From assembly GCF_014649535.1 (NCBI RefSeq), contig NZ_BMTF01000004.1, positions 382,795 through 446,794 of the forward strand: 64,000 nt of DNA. Reading direction: 5' to 3'. Below the pieces are notes generated by a model, which was not told the origin of the DNA, made no database searches, and worked only from the letters and a program-made list of their open reading frames with translations. Of this stretch, positions 51,305 to 59,980 are shown piece by piece (the stretch's first letter is position 1; every line of letters starts with the position of its first letter). Origin of the DNA: Streptomyces gelaticus (lineage in GTDB: Bacteria > Actinomycetota > Actinomycetes > Streptomycetales > Streptomycetaceae). The translations under genes were made by a program, and so were the position numbers.

Positions 51305-52402
51305 TCAGCCACGGCGACCACCGGCCTCGCGAACCCCGCTGCCCGCAGAGGGGGCCGTGCCGAGCCAGCGGGCGATGGCCTCGCTGCGGCTCGCACTGTG
51401 CAGCTTGGTGAAGATGCGGTTGATGTGGTTCTTGACCGTCTTCTCGCTGATGAAGCAGGTGGCGGCGATCTGCTGATTGCTCATGCCGGAAGCGATCAGC
51501 TCCATGACCTCCACCTCCCGTGAACTCAGCCCGTACTGCTGTCTGTTGAGCTTCGTGCCCGGTTCCCCGGTCATGGAAGACTGTGCCACAACTGGTTGCA
51601 GATGCGAAAGACCCTGCGATGACTGGACGGGGCGCGGCGCAGGTGGAGACGGTTCGGGCTTGGGGGCGTGTGCAGGCGCACCGTGTTGCTGAACAGAACT
51701 CGGGGGGTGTCCGTCGTATCCGGGCCCCTGGTAGGGAACGCCTGTGGTCAGCGCCGTTCCGAGTCCTTCCGGAAGGGGTCGCGACTGCGGTCCCGGGCCC
51801 TGGCGCATGTGGGCCAGGAGAGCGTTCGCCGCGGTGGCGGTGAAGTGGGCCCGGCCGTCCTTCGTGTCGCGTACGGCCTGCACCAGCTGATCGGCCGTGA
51901 ACTCGCCGTGGACCAGATAGCCGCTCGCGCCCAGGCGCAACGCCTCGTGGACGATCTCGTTCTCACGGCTGTAGGTCAGCATCATCACGGGTGCGATCTG
52001 CACCAGGTGCGGCAGCGCGGAGATCCCGTCCACGCCGGGCATCCGGACGTCGAGCAGAACGACGTCCGGACGGTGGTGTACGGCCATGTCATAGGCCTGG
52101 CGGCCGTCCACGGCCTCCGCGACGACTGCGATGTCGTCGCGGCCGGAGAGCAGGACGCCGAGGCCGGCCCGGACCACCGGGTTGTCGTCGGCGACGACGA
52201 CCCTCAGGGCGCTGGGAACGGCCACGGGCACCGCCGCGGGAAAGGGAGGCATGGGCTCGGATGCCGCTGGCTGCTGGGGGACGGGGAACGCATGGGAGCC
52301 GGGCTCCGAGGTGAGCGGTGTGACGTGCGGGGACGTGTGCTGGGACGCGTGGTGCGGTGCGGCCCGGTTCAGGCCCGACGCGCGGGAGACGTCGTCCTGC
52401 AT
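51305..52402 (-). CDS. NarL/LuxR-type response regulator of the Tad locus, atypical receiver
   Basis: A 365-residue regulator. An unusual Pro/His/Ser-rich extension (1-65) precedes the receiver domain (about 66-190) with Asp118 as phosphoacceptor (VVLLDVRMPG) and acidic Asp72/Asp73. A Pro/Gln-rich linker of about 100 residues leads to a C-terminal LuxR helix-turn-helix (LSSREVEVMELIASGMSNQQIAATCFISEKTVKNHINRIFTKL). The receiver's conserved Lys is replaced by His165 (GYLVHGE instead of LLK), so phosphorylation signalling may be altered. It sits between the histidine kinase gene and flp. GAGAGGAGG precedes the ATG at 52402. Confidence 0.9.
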   Translation of the reverse strand: MQDDVSRASGLNRAAPHHASQHTSPHVTPLTSEPGSHAFPVPQQPAASEPMPPFPAAVPVAVPSALRVVVADDNPVVRAGLGVLLSGRDDIAVVAEAVDGRQAYDMAVHHRPDVVLLDVRMPGVDGISALPHLVQIAPVMMLTYSRENEIVHEALRLGASGYLVHGEFTADQLVQAVRDTKDGRAHFTATAANALLAHMRQGPGPQSRPLPEGLGTALTTGVPYQGPGYDGHPPSSVQQHGAPAHAPKPEPSPPAPRPVQSSQGLSHLQPVVAQSSMTGEPGTKLNRQQYGLSSREVEVMELIASGMSNQQIAATCFISEKTVKNHINRIFTKLHSASRSEAIARWLGTAPSAGSGVREAGGRRG

Positions 52403-52454
52403 CTGCGACCTCCTCTCAAAGGTCCAATGGGGGTGAGGGTGGAAACGGAGCGGT

Positions 52455-53771
52455 TCAGTCGGGCTGCTCCGCGCCGGAAGTGGCGAGCAGAGCGGCGATC
52501 GGGAGTTCCAGGCGGACCTCGGTGCCCTTGGTCGCCTTCCCTTTTCCGATACGGATACGGGCACCGATGGACGCGGCGCGCTCGACCATTCCGACCAGGC
52601 CGAAGTGCCCTGCGTGCCGGAGGTCGTCGAGCGTTGTGCCCGGAGGCAGGCCGCGCCCGTCGTCGTACACGCTGACGCGCAGGACGTCGCCCTTCACACC
52701 AGCGAGTACGACGAGGTAGGTGGGTTGCGCGTGACGGTGGGCGTTCTCCATCGCCTCGGAGGCGATGGTGAGCAGCTGGCGGGCGACCACTTGCGGGACC
52801 GGTGGGATCGGAACGTCGTCGAGGAGTCGGAAGGTGGCGGTGAGCTCGTGGCGCCGGGTGAAGTCGTCGGCACGCGCCCGGAGCTCGCGTATCACGTCCA
52901 CGCCTCCGTCGAGTCCGGACTCGCGGCGCAGGTCGGAGAGCAGCTCGCGGGACTCGGCGGCGGCCCGGCGAGCGGCGCGGGCGACCAGTTCGGCCTGGTG
53001 CTTGACGGTGAGCGGGTCCATCCGGTCGGAGGACACCGCCAGGCCGTCGGCTGCCAGTGCCAGGCCGTGCAGGGTCTTGGCCACCGAGTCGTGCATTTCC
53101 CGGGCGAGGCGGGCGCGCTCCCCCTCCACCGCCTCGCTGACTGCGAGCCGTGCCTTGGTCTCGGTGAGGGCCTGGCTGGCGGAACCGAAGCGGAGGAGGA
53201 GGTTGCGCAACGTGACACCGACCGCCCCCGCTATCACGCAGAAGCCCGGAAGGAGGAATGCCGTCGCACCGGTGGCTTCCAGCCTCGGGTCGGTCCCGTA
53301 CACACCGAGGACGATCGCGGTCTGGAGCGCCGCGAAAATCGCTGCACCCCGCCAGCCGTGGACCAGCCCGGCCAGCATCGGGGTGCACACGGTGACGTAG
53401 GCGAGAGTGGATTCCGGTGAGGCGGTGATCAGCAGCAGGGCGCCGAAGAAGGAGTCGATGCCGAGCAGCCAGGGGTGGCGCAGCAGAACCGGTCCGAAGC
53501 GTTCCCAGTCCCGGAACAGGAGGTAGCTGCCCATGAAGGTGACCAGGATGGCCGAGCCGATCAGCCATGTGGCCAGGCCCGAGGCCGTGTGATCGATGGC
53601 GAACGGTGTGGCTACGGCGATCATGGCGAGCCGGAAGCCGAAGACCTGTCGGCACATGGCCTGGAGCGCGTTGAGCTGGATCGCGAACGCCGGGCGTGCC
53701 CCGGGATCGGCGATCGCCTGGCGTACCTGCGCGTTCAGTCCGGTCTGGATGCTGCCGAGTTGGAACGACAT
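52455..53771 (-). CDS. NarL-type sensor histidine kinase of the Tad locus
   Basis: A 438-residue kinase with about five to six N-terminal membrane segments (45-190), a coiled linker, and a HisKA_3 dimerisation domain with phospho-His227 (RLAREMHDSVAKTLHG). The HATPase domain has the N-box MENAHRHAQ and the VYDDGRGLP motif. It has no large extracytoplasmic sensor, so it probably senses membrane or envelope state. It is encoded 52 bp upstream of the response regulator and immediately after tadC, which embeds the two-component system in the pilus operon. Confidence 0.93.
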   Translation of the reverse strand: MSFQLGSIQTGLNAQVRQAIADPGARPAFAIQLNALQAMCRQVFGFRLAMIAVATPFAIDHTASGLATWLIGSAILVTFMGSYLLFRDWERFGPVLLRHPWLLGIDSFFGALLLITASPESTLAYVTVCTPMLAGLVHGWRGAAIFAALQTAIVLGVYGTDPRLEATGATAFLLPGFCVIAGAVGVTLRNLLLRFGSASQALTETKARLAVSEAVEGERARLAREMHDSVAKTLHGLALAADGLAVSSDRMDPLTVKHQAELVARAARRAAAESRELLSDLRRESGLDGGVDVIRELRARADDFTRRHELTATFRLLDDVPIPPVPQVVARQLLTIASEAMENAHRHAQPTYLVVLAGVKGDVLRVSVYDDGRGLPPGTTLDDLRHAGHFGLVGMVERAASIGARIRIGKGKATKGTEVRLELPIAALLATSGAEQPD

Positions 53772-53822
53772 GAGCGTCTCACCTCCCCTCGGCGGTTCTG
53801 CCCACCGTCCGCCTCGTTCACG

Positions 53823-54710
53823 TCATCCGCCCATGAGGGTGCTGAAGTCGACGTTGACCCCGTAGACGAAGCCGACCGTCAGCATCACGAGCGTTCCGGG
53901 GAGCAGGAACGTGGTGACCGCGAAGGTCGCCTTGGGAACGGCCCTGGCCGCCTTCCGGCGGGCGTTCTGGGCGTCCGTGCGCCGCATGTCGTTGGCTATC
54001 TGGATCAGCGTCTCGACGATCGGCGCACCGAGCTCCTCACCCTGCTGGAGCGTGGTCACGAACATCGCGACCTGCTCCGAGTCATTGCGCTTGCGCAGCT
54101 GCTCGAAGGCCTCACGGCGGCTGACACCCATGTCCATCTGGCGCAGGGTGATGCGGAGTTCGTCGGCCCAGGGCCCCTCGTACTTGTCGGCGACCCTGGC
54201 CAGGGCCTGCCGGAAGCCGAGGCCGGCGGAGACCACGACGGCGAGCACGTCGAGGAAGTCCGGAAGCGTCCGGTCGATGTGGTCACGGCGGATGCGAACC
54301 GCGGACCAGATGCCGACCTCGACCCAGAACAGTCCGAAGGCGATCAGTACCAGGGAGAGGAAGATCTGCCCGCGGATGATCATCGAGAAGGCGCCGAGCA
54401 GGCCGAGTGCGCCGTAGACGGCCCGGCGGGCAGCGTAGCGGTCGATGGTCAGACCGCCGGGGTTACCCGCCATGTCGATCTGGCGGCGCTTCTTGTTGAC
54501 GGCCTTGGGGCCCATCATCCTCAGCACCATGGGGGCCCAGCGCATGCCGAGACGGTCGATACCGGAGCCGACCGCACTGGTGCGCGTGGAGCCGACTTCC
54601 AGGGCGATCGCGAGGTCACCGGGGAGCTTCGCATCGGCCCGGTACATGCGGATACCTGCGATGGCTCCGAAGACCGCGAGTCCAACGATGCCAGCCAACA
54701 GCAGATCCAT
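53823..54710 (-). CDS. tadC: TadC, inner-membrane pilus assembly protein
   Basis: A GspF/TadC-type platform protein of about 295 residues. Three to four membrane segments flank the T2SF domain, which has RRDHIDRTLPDFLDVLAVVVSAGLGFRQALARVADKYEGPWADELRITLRQMDMGVSRREAFEQLRKRN. It works with TadB as the membrane platform turned by the TadA ATPase. The gene overlaps or abuts tadB. I prefer the ATG at 54710, with GGGTGG upstream; an ATG at 54725 that overlaps the tadB stop is the alternative. Confidence 0.9.
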   Translation of the reverse strand: MDLLLAGIVGLAVFGAIAGIRMYRADAKLPGDLAIALEVGSTRTSAVGSGIDRLGMRWAPMVLRMMGPKAVNKKRRQIDMAGNPGGLTIDRYAARRAVYGALGLLGAFSMIIRGQIFLSLVLIAFGLFWVEVGIWSAVRIRRDHIDRTLPDFLDVLAVVVSAGLGFRQALARVADKYEGPWADELRITLRQMDMGVSRREAFEQLRKRNDSEQVAMFVTTLQQGEELGAPIVETLIQIANDMRRTDAQNARRKAARAVPKATFAVTTFLLPGTLVMLTVGFVYGVNVDFSTLMGG

Positions 54711-54724
54711 GTATGCGCCACCCA

Positions 54725-55663
54725 TCAGACGTCGATCTTGGACAGGCGTCGGATCACGAGGAATCCGATCGCGTACAGGGCGAGGGAGACGATCACCGCG
54801 ACCTGGCCGATGAGTGCGCCGGTCATACGGTCGAGAGCACCAGGCATGACCGCGTTCATCAGGAGCATGGCGCCCAGACCGAAAGCGGGAACGGCGTAGG
54901 CCGTGACCGTCACCTGGGAGAGCTGGGTCTTGACCTCTCGTCGGGTCTCCTTGCGCTCCTCCAGCGTCTCGGTGAGGTTGCGCAGCGAGCTGACGACCGT
55001 ACCGCCGGCGCGGTTGGAGAGGACGAGGGTGGTCACGAGGACGACGAGTTCACGGGAAGGCAGCCGGTCGGTGAGTTCGCTCATCGCGTCCTCGAGCGAC
55101 TCGCCGACGGCGAGACGGCGGGCGACCCTGGCCAGCTCCTCGCCCGCCGGGTCCTCCAGCTCGTCGGCCGCCATGCCTATGGAGGTACGCAGCGCCAGGC
55201 CGGCCTGGGTGGCGTTGGCGAGGATGCGGGCGAGCTCGGGGAGCTGGTTGATGAAGTGCTCGGTGCGCTTGGTCCGTTGCCAGTTCAGAAAGGCATTGGT
55301 TCCCCAGAGACCGATGAGGGCGGCGACCGGACCGAAGAAGCTGGCGAGCAGGGACGAAGCGATCATCCAGAGCCCGGCCAGGGCGACGACGGCGAAGACG
55401 AAGAACTCGCCCGGGGTGATCTCGAGGCCGGTGGCGGCCAGCTTCAGTTCGAGCTTCCGCCCCAGGCCGGTCTTCCGCAGCCGGCTGTCCAGCGCCCGGA
55501 ATCGACGACGGCGACCCGCCTCCGGTATGTGCCCGGTGTGTGAGAGCCGGTCCACCAGGGCGTCCCGATCGGCCCTGCCACCGCTGTAGGCGTGCAGGCC
55601 CGCGACGCCGGTGACACCGGCGAGCAGCGTGACGCCGATGGTGAGAAGAGGGAGATTCGTCAT
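54725..55663 (-). CDS. tadB: TadB, inner-membrane pilus assembly protein
   Basis: A 312-residue platform protein with two membrane helices before and two after the T2SF domain (NQLPELARILANATQAGLALRTSIGMAADELEDPAGEELARVARRLAVGESLEDAMSELTDRLPSRELVVLVTTLVLSNRAGGTVVSSLRNLTETLEER). It pairs with TadC. The ATG at 55663 follows the TadA stop by 10 bases. Order tadA-tadB-tadC is the conserved core of Tad loci. Confidence 0.92.
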   Translation of the reverse strand: MTNLPLLTIGVTLLAGVTGVAGLHAYSGGRADRDALVDRLSHTGHIPEAGRRRRFRALDSRLRKTGLGRKLELKLAATGLEITPGEFFVFAVVALAGLWMIASSLLASFFGPVAALIGLWGTNAFLNWQRTKRTEHFINQLPELARILANATQAGLALRTSIGMAADELEDPAGEELARVARRLAVGESLEDAMSELTDRLPSRELVVLVTTLVLSNRAGGTVVSSLRNLTETLEERKETRREVKTQLSQVTVTAYAVPAFGLGAMLLMNAVMPGALDRMTGALIGQVAVIVSLALYAIGFLVIRRLSKIDV

Positions 55664-55673
55664 GGCACGTTAC

Positions 55674-56966
55674 CTAGTTGGCCTCTCGGGTGGCGAGCTG
55701 TTCGGCGGATTCGGCAACCCCGAAGGCCTGCGGGATGGGCTGGCTGGCCATGTAGAGGCGCTCGGCGATCTTGCGCGGGATCGGGAGGTACTTGAACTCG
55801 CCGTTGATCCGTCCTTCGGCGTCCATGGGCTGGGCGTCGAAGCGGGCAACGGACACGATGCGGTAGGGATCGCGCCCGTGCGAGTCGAGCACGGCGATCT
55901 CGGTGATCTTTCGGGAGCCGTCGGCATGCCGTGTGAGCTGGACGATGACATCGACGGCGCTGTTGATCTGGTCGTGCAGCGCCTCGAACGGGATCTCGAT
56001 CTCGGACATCGACGCCAGGGTCTGCAGACGCATGAGCGCGTCCTCGGCGTTGTTGGCGTGCACGGTGGCGAGCGACCCGTCGTGACCGGTCGACATCGCC
56101 TGGAGCATGTCAAGCGATTCCCCGGAGTTGCGGACCAGGTCACGGATGGTGATCTGGCCCTTCCCCTCGACGTTCGCCGGCCGCGACTCCAGTCGGATGA
56201 CGTGGCTCTGCTGAAGCTGGAGCTCGGCGGAGTCCTCGATGGTGACGATGCGCTCGCTGTCGGGGATCAGGCCGGAGAGCGCGTTGAGAAGTGTCGTCTT
56301 CCCGGTACCGGTGGCTCCGGAGACGATCACGTTGAGTTTCGCCTGGACGAGCCCGGACAGCAGGATCAGCATCTGCTCGTCGAGCGAGCCGACGTTGATC
56401 ATTTCCTGGAGCGTGAAGGCCCTCGGGAACCGTCGGATGGTGAGCGTCGCACCGGTCAGCGACAGCGGCGGGATGATCACGTTGACACGCTCACCACTGG
56501 GTAGACGCGCGTCAACCATGGGGTTTGACTCGTCGACACGGCGGTTGACCGTCGACACGATGCGTTCGATGGTCTGCATCAGCTGCTCGTGCGAACTGAA
56601 ACGCATCGGAAGCTGCTCGACCTTGCCACTGCGCTCGACGAAGATCTGGTCCGGTCCGTTGACCATGATTTCGGTGATGGACGCGTCTTCGAGGAGTGGT
56701 TCCAGAATGCCGAGACCGAGGGCCTCGTCGACGACCCGTCGGATCAGCTGGGTGCGTTCGACGGTCGAGAGAACCGGTCCCTCGCGGCTGATGATGTGGC
56801 TGAGTACACGCTCCAGCCTCGCTCGCCGGTCTGCGGCGGCGAGCGAGGACATCTCCGCCAGGTCGATCTCTTCGAGCAGCTTGGCGCGGTAGGTGGCCAC
56901 CATGTGGCTGTCCTCCCGCGCCCCGCCGTTCTTCTCGGGGGCGGTCATGCGTGCCCGCAGACTCAT
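55674..56966 (-). CDS. tadA: TadA/CpaF pilus assembly ATPase
   Basis: The motor ATPase of the Tad pilus, a 430-residue GspE-type secretion ATPase. Walker A is GATGTGKT (217-224). The Asp box and His box follow (IVTIEDSAELQLQQSHVIRLESRP, GQITIRDLVRNSGESLDMLQAMSTGHDGSLATVHANNAEDAL). The N-terminal domain EALGLGILEPLLEDASITEIMVNGPDQIFVE is the standard all-alpha/beta pre-domain. It powers assembly (and in Tad systems sometimes retraction) of the pilus. The ATG at 56966 has GAGGAG. Confidence 0.95.
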   Translation of the reverse strand: MSLRARMTAPEKNGGAREDSHMVATYRAKLLEEIDLAEMSSLAAADRRARLERVLSHIISREGPVLSTVERTQLIRRVVDEALGLGILEPLLEDASITEIMVNGPDQIFVERSGKVEQLPMRFSSHEQLMQTIERIVSTVNRRVDESNPMVDARLPSGERVNVIIPPLSLTGATLTIRRFPRAFTLQEMINVGSLDEQMLILLSGLVQAKLNVIVSGATGTGKTTLLNALSGLIPDSERIVTIEDSAELQLQQSHVIRLESRPANVEGKGQITIRDLVRNSGESLDMLQAMSTGHDGSLATVHANNAEDALMRLQTLASMSEIEIPFEALHDQINSAVDVIVQLTRHADGSRKITEIAVLDSHGRDPYRIVSVARFDAQPMDAEGRINGEFKYLPIPRKIAERLYMASQPIPQAFGVAESAEQLATREAN

Positions 56967-57025
56967 TGCGTAACTCCTCGCTCAGACGTGCTAGTGGTGC
57001 TCCGGTGGTGCGATGCGGGCCCCGC

Positions 57026-57424
57026 TCACCCTCGCGGCATGGTGGAACTGCGCTTGGCCCAACCCCAGTCGTCGATTCCGGGTACGACGGAGGGGATCCG
57101 CACGCGAGTGGTGTACGTGACTTCGCCGGACCCACCGTGACGCCTGAACTTCGCGTTCTTGTGGCTGCCGAGCCAGTCGCTCATCGCGTCGCGCCCCGCC
57201 TGCTCGGAATCCCCGCGCGACACGTCCTGGGTGGCGGTGCGCGCGGCCGCGCGGGCACCGGTGCCCGCCTGGTTGGCGGCGTACGCGGCCACCCCCAGCT
57301 GAATCGCGAAGAGGCCCACCAGGAGCAGCAGCGGGATGAAGCCCATGTACTCGATGGCGACCTGGCCGCGGTCCCGGCGGGTTGCGGCGGTCTTCCCGCC
57401 CGGTGTGTGTACGCGCATGCTCAT
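57026..57424 (-). CDS. TadE-like pseudopilin 2
   Basis: A 132-residue minor pilin-like protein. A cytoplasmic leader of 20 residues ends at Gly20, followed by QVAIEY (Glu25), then one hydrophobic helix (MGFIPLLLLVGLFAIQLGVAAYAANQAGTGARAAART) and an extracytoplasmic domain. It overlaps the preceding TadE-like gene by ATGA and is 59 bp from tadA. Such proteins cap or initiate the pilus. Confidence 0.88.
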   Translation of the reverse strand: MSMRVHTPGGKTAATRRDRGQVAIEYMGFIPLLLLVGLFAIQLGVAAYAANQAGTGARAAARTATQDVSRGDSEQAGRDAMSDWLGSHKNAKFRRHGGSGEVTYTTRVRIPSVVPGIDDWGWAKRSSTMPRG

Positions 57425-57888
57425 CGCTCGGCCTCCAGCGGCGACGCGGCGTTGCCCTCGATGGTCATCGGCCAGTTGAGTACTCCGGGTACCAGTACCG
57501 GTACCCGCAGCTTCACCGTGGCCTTGTACAGCGCGCCCGAGCTCTCGCACTTGGTCCGCTTCATCGACTCCCGCCAGACCGTCGGCAGGTCCTCCTCGGC
57601 CGCGTCCCGGCACGCCTGCCCGCGCATGCTCTGCGCGATGGCGCCCTTGTGCGCCGCCTGGTCCGCCGAGTTCCCCGCCAACGAGAACGTGTACCCGATC
57701 AGCGCACACTGCCACAGCGCGATCAGCAGCAGGATGATCAGCGGTGTGACGCCCAGGAACTCGATCGCGGTCTGACCGCGGTCGCGCCCCCGGCCGAGGA
57801 GACGGGCACACAGCCCGACCCGCGCCGGGGCGGCGTCACCGTGGTGCCTTCCCCGTATCGCCGTGTCTTTCGTCTCGGTAAGTGCCAT
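57421..57888 (-). CDS. TadE-like pseudopilin 1
   Basis: A 155-residue minor pilin-like protein. An Arg-rich leader ends at Gly38, followed by QTAIEF (Glu43). Next come the helix LGVTPLIILLLIALWQCALIGYTFSLAGNSADQAAHKGA and an extracytoplasmic region with three cysteines (two besides the helix Cys). It is translated in overlap with the next TadE-like gene, consistent with the two acting as a pair. Confidence 0.88.
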   Translation of the reverse strand: MALTETKDTAIRGRHHGDAAPARVGLCARLLGRGRDRGQTAIEFLGVTPLIILLLIALWQCALIGYTFSLAGNSADQAAHKGAIAQSMRGQACRDAAEEDLPTVWRESMKRTKCESSGALYKATVKLRVPVLVPGVLNWPMTIEGNAASPLEAER

Positions 57889-57903
57889 TGGTCAACTTGC
57901 CCC

Positions 57904-59190
57904 CTAGGTCGTCGGCCGTTTCCTGGAGTCGCCGTCGCGGTCGCGGCGGCGCCCGATCGAGCCTCGGTCGTTCTTGAACTTCGCGCCGCTCTTCGCGCCG
58001 TTCTTTTCCGCCTTCTCAGGAACCTTGACGATGCCGAGCTCGCCCGCAAGGGCCCAGAGGGCCTGTTTGACCGTGCTCTTGGAGTCGAGTTCGTGCAGCC
58101 GGCCGGCGTCGACGACGGCCTGGAGTTCCTTGAAGTTCGCCGGAATCGCAGTGTTGGCCGTGGTGGTGCCGGTGATCTTCTCGATCAGCTGCGGCTGGAT
58201 CTCGGTGTTGCGGATGAAGCGGTTGACGACGGTGACCGTCTCCTCGGCCTTGCGGATCTGGAGCCGGTCCCACATCCGTACGACCCGCTTGGCACCGCGC
58301 ACCGCGATCACATCGGGCGTGGTGACCAGCAGCGCCGTGTCGGCCATCTCGATGGCCGCCGCGCTCGCGCCCTGGAGCTGGCTGCCGCAGTCGACGACCA
58401 GGACCTCGTAGCGCGAGCGCATGGCGCTGACGATCTGGCGGGCCGAGCGGTCGCTGACCTCCTCGGCGCTCTCGCCCTCGCTGGGCGCCAGGAGCAGTGC
58501 CAGACCGGTGCCGTGGCTGAACACGGCGTCGGACAGGACGCGGGGCGAGATGTCGGTGATCGCCGACAGGTCGACGATGGACCGCCGGAACTGCACATCG
58601 AGGTACGAGCCGATGTCACCGGCCTGGAGGTCCATGTCGACCAGGGCGACGCTGCGCCCGGACGCCTGGGCCGCCAGGGCGATCTGTACGGCGGTGAGGG
58701 TGGTCCCGACACCGCCCTTGGCGCCGCTGACGGTGATGACCGTACCGCCGGGACCGGTGAAGACATCGGTCCCGGTGGTCAGGTGGCGGCGGACTCCGAC
58801 GGACCACTGGGCCGCGGATTGAACCCGGTTGGCCAGTTCCTCGTAGCTGAGGGGGAGGGTGACGACTCCTCGTGCACCCGACTCCATCGCGGACGAGAAC
58901 AGACCGGGGGTGACATCGGCGGTGATCAGCACGACCCCGATGGCGGGGAAGCGCAGGGAGACCTCCCGGATCAGTTCCAGGGCCGGCACCGGTCCGATCC
59001 GCTCGTGGACCAGCACGACCTCGGGCAGATCGTCGAGCGACTCGCCCGCGAGGCGGGCGAGGGTGTCGATGAGCTGGGTCGAGTCGCTGACCGGAGCGGC
59101 CGGCTCCGCGTCGGGGAGCTGGCTGAGCAGGGTGGTGACGGATCTGGCCGCGTCGACGTCACCGACGGCCGGGAGGATCCTCGTGGTCAT
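57904..59190 (-). CDS. cpaE: CpaE/TadZ-like localisation ATPase
   Basis: A 428-residue protein with an N-terminal receiver-like domain (LPEVVLVHERIGPVPALELIREVSLRFPAIGVVLITADVTPGLFSSAMESGARGVVTLPLS) and a ParA/MinD-type ATPase domain with the deviant Walker A GAKGGVGTT (156-164). It positions the pilus machine in the cell. It follows cpaB by 7 bases. Confidence 0.92.
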   Translation of the reverse strand: MTTRILPAVGDVDAARSVTTLLSQLPDAEPAAPVSDSTQLIDTLARLAGESLDDLPEVVLVHERIGPVPALELIREVSLRFPAIGVVLITADVTPGLFSSAMESGARGVVTLPLSYEELANRVQSAAQWSVGVRRHLTTGTDVFTGPGGTVITVSGAKGGVGTTLTAVQIALAAQASGRSVALVDMDLQAGDIGSYLDVQFRRSIVDLSAITDISPRVLSDAVFSHGTGLALLLAPSEGESAEEVSDRSARQIVSAMRSRYEVLVVDCGSQLQGASAAAIEMADTALLVTTPDVIAVRGAKRVVRMWDRLQIRKAEETVTVVNRFIRNTEIQPQLIEKITGTTTANTAIPANFKELQAVVDAGRLHELDSKSTVKQALWALAGELGIVKVPEKAEKNGAKSGAKFKNDRGSIGRRRDRDGDSRKRPTT

Positions 59191-59197
59191 TCGATCC

Positions 59198-59905
59198 TCA
59201 CTTGTCCTTGTCGAGCGTGTAGGTGCGGTCGCCCGGACGGATGGTGCTGTCGCTGCCGGAGGCGAGGAGCGCGAGGCGTACGTGCTCCGCGAAGGACTCG
59301 GCGTAGGCGATGCGCTGGGTGTCGAGCGTGTTGAGCGCGAAGGTGATCGGGACGGCCTCGGTGCCCATGTTGGACTTGCCGTCGTGGCTGGGCTCCAGGG
59401 CGGTCAGCTTGCCGACGTCCAGGACCTTGGCGTTGGAGACGATGACCTTCGACTGGGAGGGGTCGCCGTCGCGCTCACCGGCGAAGGTGGCGTAGATGTT
59501 GACGGTGGCACCGGGGGTGATCTTGCCCGCGACACCGGTCGCGGCGTCGATCATGATGGCGATCTCCTGCTCCCCGGGCTGCAGTTCGGGGCGGCGCTGC
59601 ATCATGTCGGACTGGAGCAGCGACCCCTTGCGCAGCTGGGTGACGGCGATCTTGCCGTTCACCTCGGAGAGGTCGGTGACCGCGTTGGAGGACAGCCAGC
59701 GCTTGGGCATCGAGATCTTCTCGAACTGCCCGGCGGACAGGGCGGTGTAGGGCGCTACGTCGGACTTCAGCTGGTAGGCCGAGACCTCCGGTCCGACCTT
59801 GGAGTTGACATCACTGATCACCGAGAGCACGCCGGCGAAGGCGCCGAAGGCGCACAGAACCGACAAAAGCAGGAGTATCACGCCGCGGCGCTGACGGGAG
59901 TTCAT
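59198..59905 (-). CDS. cpaB: CpaB/RcpC-like SAF-domain protein
   Basis: A 235-residue protein with one N-terminal membrane helix (GVILLLLSVLCAFGAFAGVLSVI) and a SAF/RcpC domain (DVAPYTALSAGQFEKISMPKRWLSSNAVTDLSEVNGKIAVTQLRKGSLLQSDMMQ). Such proteins bind the cell wall or stabilise the pilus base. The gene is 75 bp after the Zn-ribbon gene and 7 bp before cpaE. Confidence 0.9.
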   Translation of the reverse strand: MNSRQRRGVILLLLSVLCAFGAFAGVLSVISDVNSKVGPEVSAYQLKSDVAPYTALSAGQFEKISMPKRWLSSNAVTDLSEVNGKIAVTQLRKGSLLQSDMMQRRPELQPGEQEIAIMIDAATGVAGKITPGATVNIYATFAGERDGDPSQSKVIVSNAKVLDVGKLTALEPSHDGKSNMGTEAVPITFALNTLDTQRIAYAESFAEHVRLALLASGSDSTIRPGDRTYTLDKDK

Positions 59906-59980
59906 GGGCCGGACAACCTCGTTCGATTCGGATGCTTGGGGCAGCGGACGGAAGGGCGTCTACGGAGGAAAGCGGAAGCG

